Shown here: piece by piece, positions 5,856 to 8,234 of the stretch
Position numbering within the stretch: position 1 is the first letter of the stretch
Layout: each line of letters starts with the position of its first letter
Origin: Clostridia bacterium
Lineage (GTDB): Bacteria; Bacillota_A; Clostridia; Oscillospirales; Acutalibacteraceae
Length of the DNA: 8,234 nucleotides
NCBI GenBank assembly: GCA_017445685.1
Contig: JAFSTS010000312.1
Coordinates: 1 to 8,234 of the forward strand
Reading direction: 5' to 3'
The notes under the pieces: generated by a model
What the model saw: only the letters and a program-made list of their open reading frames with translations
What the model was told of the DNA's origin: nothing
Database searches by the model: none
Position numbers and translations under genes: made by a program

Positions 5856-6040
5856 ATGAAAAATGGATCAAAGCTGTGGCAGTCAGGGCATTGAAAACCG
5901 TTGCGCAGACTGCCGCCGCAATGATAGGAACTTCTGTATTGATGTCAGGTGTGAACTGGACAGCAGTTGTGTCTTCTTCGCTTCTGGCAGGACTTTTGTC
6001 TGTGCTGACTTCTGTCGGCGGACTGCCTGAAGTTGATTGA
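5852..6040 (+). CDS. Holin, r1t type
   Basis: The 62-aa protein matches the short phage r1t-like holin pattern: an N-terminal MNEKWIKAVAVRALKT, a first membrane helix with AQTAAAMIGTS (about 17-31), an SGVNW turn (32-36), and a second helix through VSSSLLAGLLSVLTSVGGLP (about 40-59). Holins of this kind assemble in the cytoplasmic membrane and let the endolysin reach the wall at a set time. The start ATG 5852 overlaps the stop of the 31-residue peptide and has GGGGGA 6 nt upstream; an in-frame GTG at 5819 would lie inside that peptide's gene and lacks a site. This is the last cassette gene. No convincing terminator follows before the promoter at 6083. Confidence 0.88.
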   Translation: MNEKWIKAVAVRALKTVAQTAAAMIGTSVLMSGVNWTAVVSSSLLAGLLSVLTSVGGLPEVD

Positions 6041-6082
6041 AAAATAAAGCAGTTTTAAACAATTTACCTGTCCTCAAAACTA

Positions 6083-6111
6083 TTGACAAAAAATTGTCAG
6101 AGAGATATAAT
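6083..6111 (+). promoter_or_regulatory. Perfect consensus promoter for the oxidoreductase
   Basis: TTGACA (6083-6088), 17 nt and TATAAT (6106-6111) form an exact housekeeping-sigma consensus. The expected start is near 6118, leaving an untranslated leader of about 165 nt before ATG 6284. It lies 43 nt after the holin stop, so the oxidoreductase should be expressed independently of the cassette. Confidence 0.88.
6084..6099. promoter_or_regulatory. Candidate operator overlapping the -35 box
   Basis: TGACAA (6084-6089) and TTGTCA (6094-6099) form a perfect 6-bp inverted repeat around AAAA. It covers most of the -35 element and part of the spacer, where a dimeric repressor would exclude RNA polymerase. 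The cognate regulator is unknown. Part of the symmetry follows from the TTGACA box itself, so chance is possible. Confidence 0.4.
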
Positions 6112-6117
6112 TTAATA

Positions 6118-6283
6118 GTTAAAGCTAAGAAAGCGCCTGCGGCGCAGCGTCTGTGACGCAGGGTTTCGCTTTCAATTCCGCCATTGCCGTTGCCCGAAGG
6201 GCAAAATCGGCGGGCGTTATAAATCTTATTATTTAACAGGAAACGAGCAGTTTCCTATTAAATAAAAAAGCGGGGGTGTCTCT
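6118..6283 (+). promoter_or_regulatory. Hairpin-rich leader of the oxidoreductase mRNA
   Basis: This gene-free stretch holds several stems. GAAAGCG/CGCTTTC (6129-6135 with 6167-6173), continued by CCTGCG/CGCAGG (6136-6141 with 6157-6162), would form one long stem. The same bases can instead form two small hairpins, GCGCC/GGCGC (6133-6145) and GCGTC/GACGC (6147-6159), so the folds exclude each other. CCGCC/GGCGG (6178-6213) encloses TTGCCC/GGGCAA. A further stem, ATTTAA plus AGGAAAC with GTTTCCT plus ATTAAAT-like pairing (6231-6263, one C-A mismatch), ends 8 nt before the ribosome binding site GGGGGTG (6272-6278). I recognise no riboswitch class, T-box or U-tract terminator. It may be a regulatory leader or a dispersed palindromic element inserted in the leader. 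Confidence 0.5.
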
Positions 6284-7618
6284 ATGGGTAAAAAAATCAT
6301 CGTTGCCGGCGCAGGTCACGGCGGACTTTCAGCCGCATATACCTTGGCAAAAAACGGCTATGATGTAACCGTCTATGAAAGAAATAAGGAAAAAGACCTT
6401 GGCTATGACTGGGGTGATTTCTTTGACATGAAAGCGTTCTCTGCTGCCGGACTCCCTCTTCCGCCAAAAGGTGTTGTGGACAGGATCCCGATAGCTTACT
6501 ATGCTCCCGATATTTCTATTCCTCCGCTTTACGAGCCGGAACAGACCGGGTTTGAGATGTTCATGCAAAGAAAAGATATCTATAAATATCTTATCAAACA
6601 TTGTAAATCGGCAGGGGTTAAATTTGTCTTTGGAAAACCCGTTTTGTCAGCGCTGATTTTGGGCGACAGGGTATGCGGAATCAAGACGGAAGACGGTGAC
6701 ATTTACGGCGACCTTGTCATAGACGCCTGCGGATACGATTCTCCCGTAAGGCTTAGTCTGCCGGATTATTTCGGGACAGAAAAGCAGTATGACAAAGAGG
6801 CGGACTGCCTTTATGTATACCGCGGAATATACAAGAGAAACGATGAATGTGACGACGGACCGCAGTACAAGGTTTTTCTGGAATTTGACGAAAACGAAAG
6901 CGTCGGTATGAGATGGCTTATTACTTACGATGATCATGTCGATATCCTTATCGGAAAGCTGTATGACTTCGGTGAAGAGACGATCAAAGAAAAAATCAAG
7001 GATCTTCAAAACAGATATCCTCAGATCAGCGATAAGCTCATTTCCGGCGGTCAGGTCAATAAGATACCGATTCGTCAGTCGCCTGCGATTTTTGTTGCCA
7101 ACGGCTATGCAGGGGTAGGCGACACAGCGTGCATGACAATGCCCGTCATGGGTTCGGGTATTGCAGCTTCACTTCGCGCCGGCGCTCTTCTTGCAAAGAC
7201 TGTCATGGCTGACGCTGACGAAAAATACAACGCAGAAACGCTTTGGAAATATGAAGTTGCATATATGAAAAATATTGGTTTCGGACTCGGCTCGATCGCA
7301 ATTGTCAAGATGCTGATACCTGATCTTGTTTCGGACGATGTGAATTTCCTTTTCAGCTCAGGTGTGCTCAGAGACGAAGATATGACCTTCTCTGCGGAGG
7401 ACGGCTCGGTCGGCGCGCTCATTTCGGGAATCAGGATCTCGACCTTGCTTGAAAGGGTGAAGAAAGCTTCGGCAAATATGGATCTTGTCAAGAAGATTTC
7501 AAATACCGGAATAAATATCATAAAATATAAATCCCTTACTGCGTCTTTCCCGACGAGATACAGCCGTCAGTCAGCTAAAAAGTGGTCTGAGAGATACAAC
7601 GATCTTTTCGGAAGATAA
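6284..7618 (+). CDS. FAD-dependent oxidoreductase, geranylgeranyl-reductase-like
   Basis: The 444-aa protein has the flavin fold of the GR2/PHBH group. The N-terminal GAGHGG (residues 9-14) is the FAD Rossmann motif, and E32 (VYERN) is the ribose-binding acid. R96 in QRKDIYKYL matches the conserved arginine of the group, and DLVIDACGYDSPVR (143-156) is a close form of the DG motif. GVGDTACMTMPVMGSGI (277-293) is the second FAD-binding (GD) motif. This combination is typical of geranylgeranyl or digeranylgeranylglycerolipid reductases and related halogenase-like enzymes, but the substrate cannot be told from sequence. Residues about 330-444 are a C-terminal extension that is basic near its end. 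No membrane helix or signal peptide is clear; the protein is probably cytosolic. The ATG follows GGGGGTG by about 5 nt. It is a single-gene unit with its own promoter and terminator. Confidence 0.85.
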   Translation: MGKKIIVAGAGHGGLSAAYTLAKNGYDVTVYERNKEKDLGYDWGDFFDMKAFSAAGLPLPPKGVVDRIPIAYYAPDISIPPLYEPEQTGFEMFMQRKDIYKYLIKHCKSAGVKFVFGKPVLSALILGDRVCGIKTEDGDIYGDLVIDACGYDSPVRLSLPDYFGTEKQYDKEADCLYVYRGIYKRNDECDDGPQYKVFLEFDENESVGMRWLITYDDHVDILIGKLYDFGEETIKEKIKDLQNRYPQISDKLISGGQVNKIPIRQSPAIFVANGYAGVGDTACMTMPVMGSGIAASLRAGALLAKTVMADADEKYNAETLWKYEVAYMKNIGFGLGSIAIVKMLIPDLVSDDVNFLFSSGVLRDEDMTFSAEDGSVGALISGIRISTLLERVKKASANMDLVKKISNTGINIIKYKSLTASFPTRYSRQSAKKWSERYNDLFGR

Positions 7619-7628
7619 TATCAAAAAG

Positions 7629-7671
7629 AAAAACACGGAAGTGTGCGTTTTGGCGCATCTTCCGTGTTTTT
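7629..7671. terminator. Strong bidirectional terminator
   Basis: A 13-bp perfect stem, AAAAACACGGAAG (7629-7641) with CTTCCGTGTTTTT (7659-7671), encloses 17 nt with further TGCG/CGCA pairing. T-runs lie at both 3' ends, so it can end the oxidoreductase transcript on the plus strand and the symporter transcript on the minus strand. It sits 10 nt after one stop codon and 13 nt after the other. Confidence 0.93.
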
Positions 7672-7684
7672 GTATATCCGTATT

Positions 7685-8234
7685 TTAGTCTCCGAGAGCC
7701 TCGGTGATGTCAACAGTTACTTTATCGTCATAGCAGGAGAACATCTCGTCAACATCTTCTTTGTTCATTTTCGGAGTCATCAGGCTGACAAGCGGAACTA
7801 TGATAAGTCCGACGACCATTGCAAGCACGCCTGCATTGATGGGGGTCGAGAAGAAGTAGTTGAGGACAGGGTTGCTGATAGCGGTTTTTGTTATCATTAT
7901 GTAAAGCTCAATTCCTGTGATTCCTACGCCGGTAATGAAGCTTGCCCATACGGCAGATTTTGTGACTTTCTTCATGAAAAGACCATACAGGAACGGCGCA
8001 AGGAACGAGCCTGCAAGCGCGCCCCAGCTAACGCCCATGAGCTGCGCTATGAATGCGACGCTTGATTTATACTGCAAAATAGCTATCGCTGCTGAAACCA
8101 CGATGAAGAAAGCTACAAAAACTCTCAGACAGATGAGCTTTTTCTTTTCGTTGATTTTTGCAAACTGACCGATGAAATCAAGTGTGATCGTCGAGCTTGA
8201 AGTAAGAACGAGCGAAGAAAGGGTACTCATCGAA
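7685..8234 (-). CDS. Sodium:solute symporter (SSS family), C-terminal part
   Basis: The reading frame is open to the window edge, so this is the last about 182 residues of a longer protein; family members are usually 450-550 aa. The methionine at 8228-8230 is internal, because SMSTLSSLVLTSSSTITLDF (8233 downward) matches the SSS helix that in E. coli PutP reads MSTLSCQLLVCSSAITED. This segment holds the serine/threonine residues of the Na2 sodium site. Further membrane segments are predicted at residues about 33-54, 57-85, 92-114 and 131-151 counted from that methionine, followed by an acidic cytoplasmic tail. The protein would couple Na+ entry to uptake of a small solute such as proline or a carboxylate; the substrate cannot be inferred from this part. 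Confidence 0.9.
   Translation of the reverse strand, partial: SMSTLSSLVLTSSSTITLDFIGQFAKINEKKKLICLRVFVAFFIVVSAAIAILQYKSSVAFIAQLMGVSWGALAGSFLAPFLYGLFMKKVTKSAVWASFITGVGITGIELYIMITKTAISNPVLNYFFSTPINAGVLAMVVGLIIVPLVSLMTPKMNKEDVDEMFSCYDDKVTVDITEALGD

Larger units (their letters stand above)
969..6040 (+). other. Phage-derived, probably SOS-controlled fibre and lysis cassette
   Basis: Seven plus-strand genes (1048-6040) read from one promoter. They are almost gapless: overlaps of 16, 4, 4 and 4 nt, with gaps of 19 and 10 nt around the amidase. In order they encode a regulator, a small helical protein, an esterase-bearing fibre, an amidase, a membrane-anchored phage protein, a membrane peptide and a holin. 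No integrase, repressor, replication, packaging, capsid, tail-tube or baseplate gene is present, and host-type genes flank both sides. No frameshift or premature stop is seen in any gene. It may be a conserved remnant of a prophage late region or a domesticated unit. Confidence 0.7.

Noticed and set aside
130..6201. An 11-bp identity, TGCCCGAAGGG, between the tRNA-Arg gene (130-140) and the leader at 6191-6201, which could look like a pair of phage attachment sites.
   Set aside because: The match is short, the leader copy is part of a self-complementary hairpin, the interval would include the host gene mntP, and no integrase is present. It is most simply chance.
6231..6263. Strong hairpin before the oxidoreductase as a rho-independent terminator.
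   Set aside because: No U-tract follows on either strand, and it lies directly before the ribosome binding site.
7643..8065. Plus-strand open frame of 140 codons near the right end.
   Set aside because: It is antisense to the SSS symporter and starts inside the terminator hairpin.

Overview
The window looks like a chromosomal segment of a low-to-moderate GC Gram-positive bacterium, most likely a Clostridia-type Firmicute (an Oscillospiraceae/Ruminococcaceae-like genome is my best guess). The reasons are the strong AGGAGG-type ribosome binding sites, a well supported TTG start, consensus TTGACA/TATAAT promoters with 17-bp spacers, a Gram-positive-style LexA site, and protein families typical of gut Firmicutes phages. 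The taxonomy is inference; no rRNA or other marker gene is present.

Layout. (1) Positions 85-845, minus strand: a manganese exporter gene (mntP) with its own promoter, followed 7 nt later by tRNA-Arg(CCG) and a hairpin terminator. (2) Positions 969-6040, plus strand: a compact phage-derived cassette. A good sigma-A-type promoter is followed, at about +1, by an 11-bp-arm palindrome whose core matches the Gram-positive LexA (SOS) box with one deviation. Downstream lie seven tightly packed genes: a 202-aa regulator with a sigma-region-4-like helix-turn-helix, a 75-aa helical protein, a 921-aa tail-fibre-like protein (BppU-like N-terminus, 19 uninterrupted decapeptide repeats, an SGNH esterase domain with all catalytic residues, and a phage-fibre C-terminus), an N-acetylmuramoyl-L-alanine amidase with wall-binding repeats, a 97-aa membrane-anchored phage protein, a 31-aa membrane peptide, and an r1t-type holin. 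(3) Positions 6083-7671, plus strand: a perfect consensus promoter, a long hairpin-rich leader, and a 444-aa FAD oxidoreductase of the geranylgeranyl-reductase type, closed by a strong bidirectional terminator. (4) Positions 7685-8234, minus strand: the C-terminal part of a sodium:solute symporter.

How it fits together. The cassette is the most interesting part. It carries what a phage needs to open the cell (amidase and holin) and to bind or modify a surface glycan (esterase fibre), under what looks like DNA-damage control. There is no capsid, tail tube, terminase, replication, integrase or repressor gene, and it is bounded on both sides by ordinary host genes. It could be a decayed prophage end. 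Alternatively it could be a domesticated SOS-triggered unit that lyses or permeabilises the cell and releases a large glycan-active fibre, in logic similar to the clostridial UviA/UviB bacteriocin locus or the TcdE holin of the toxin locus. The sequence supports intactness (no frameshift, coupled start/stop overlaps, all active sites present) but does not prove the function.
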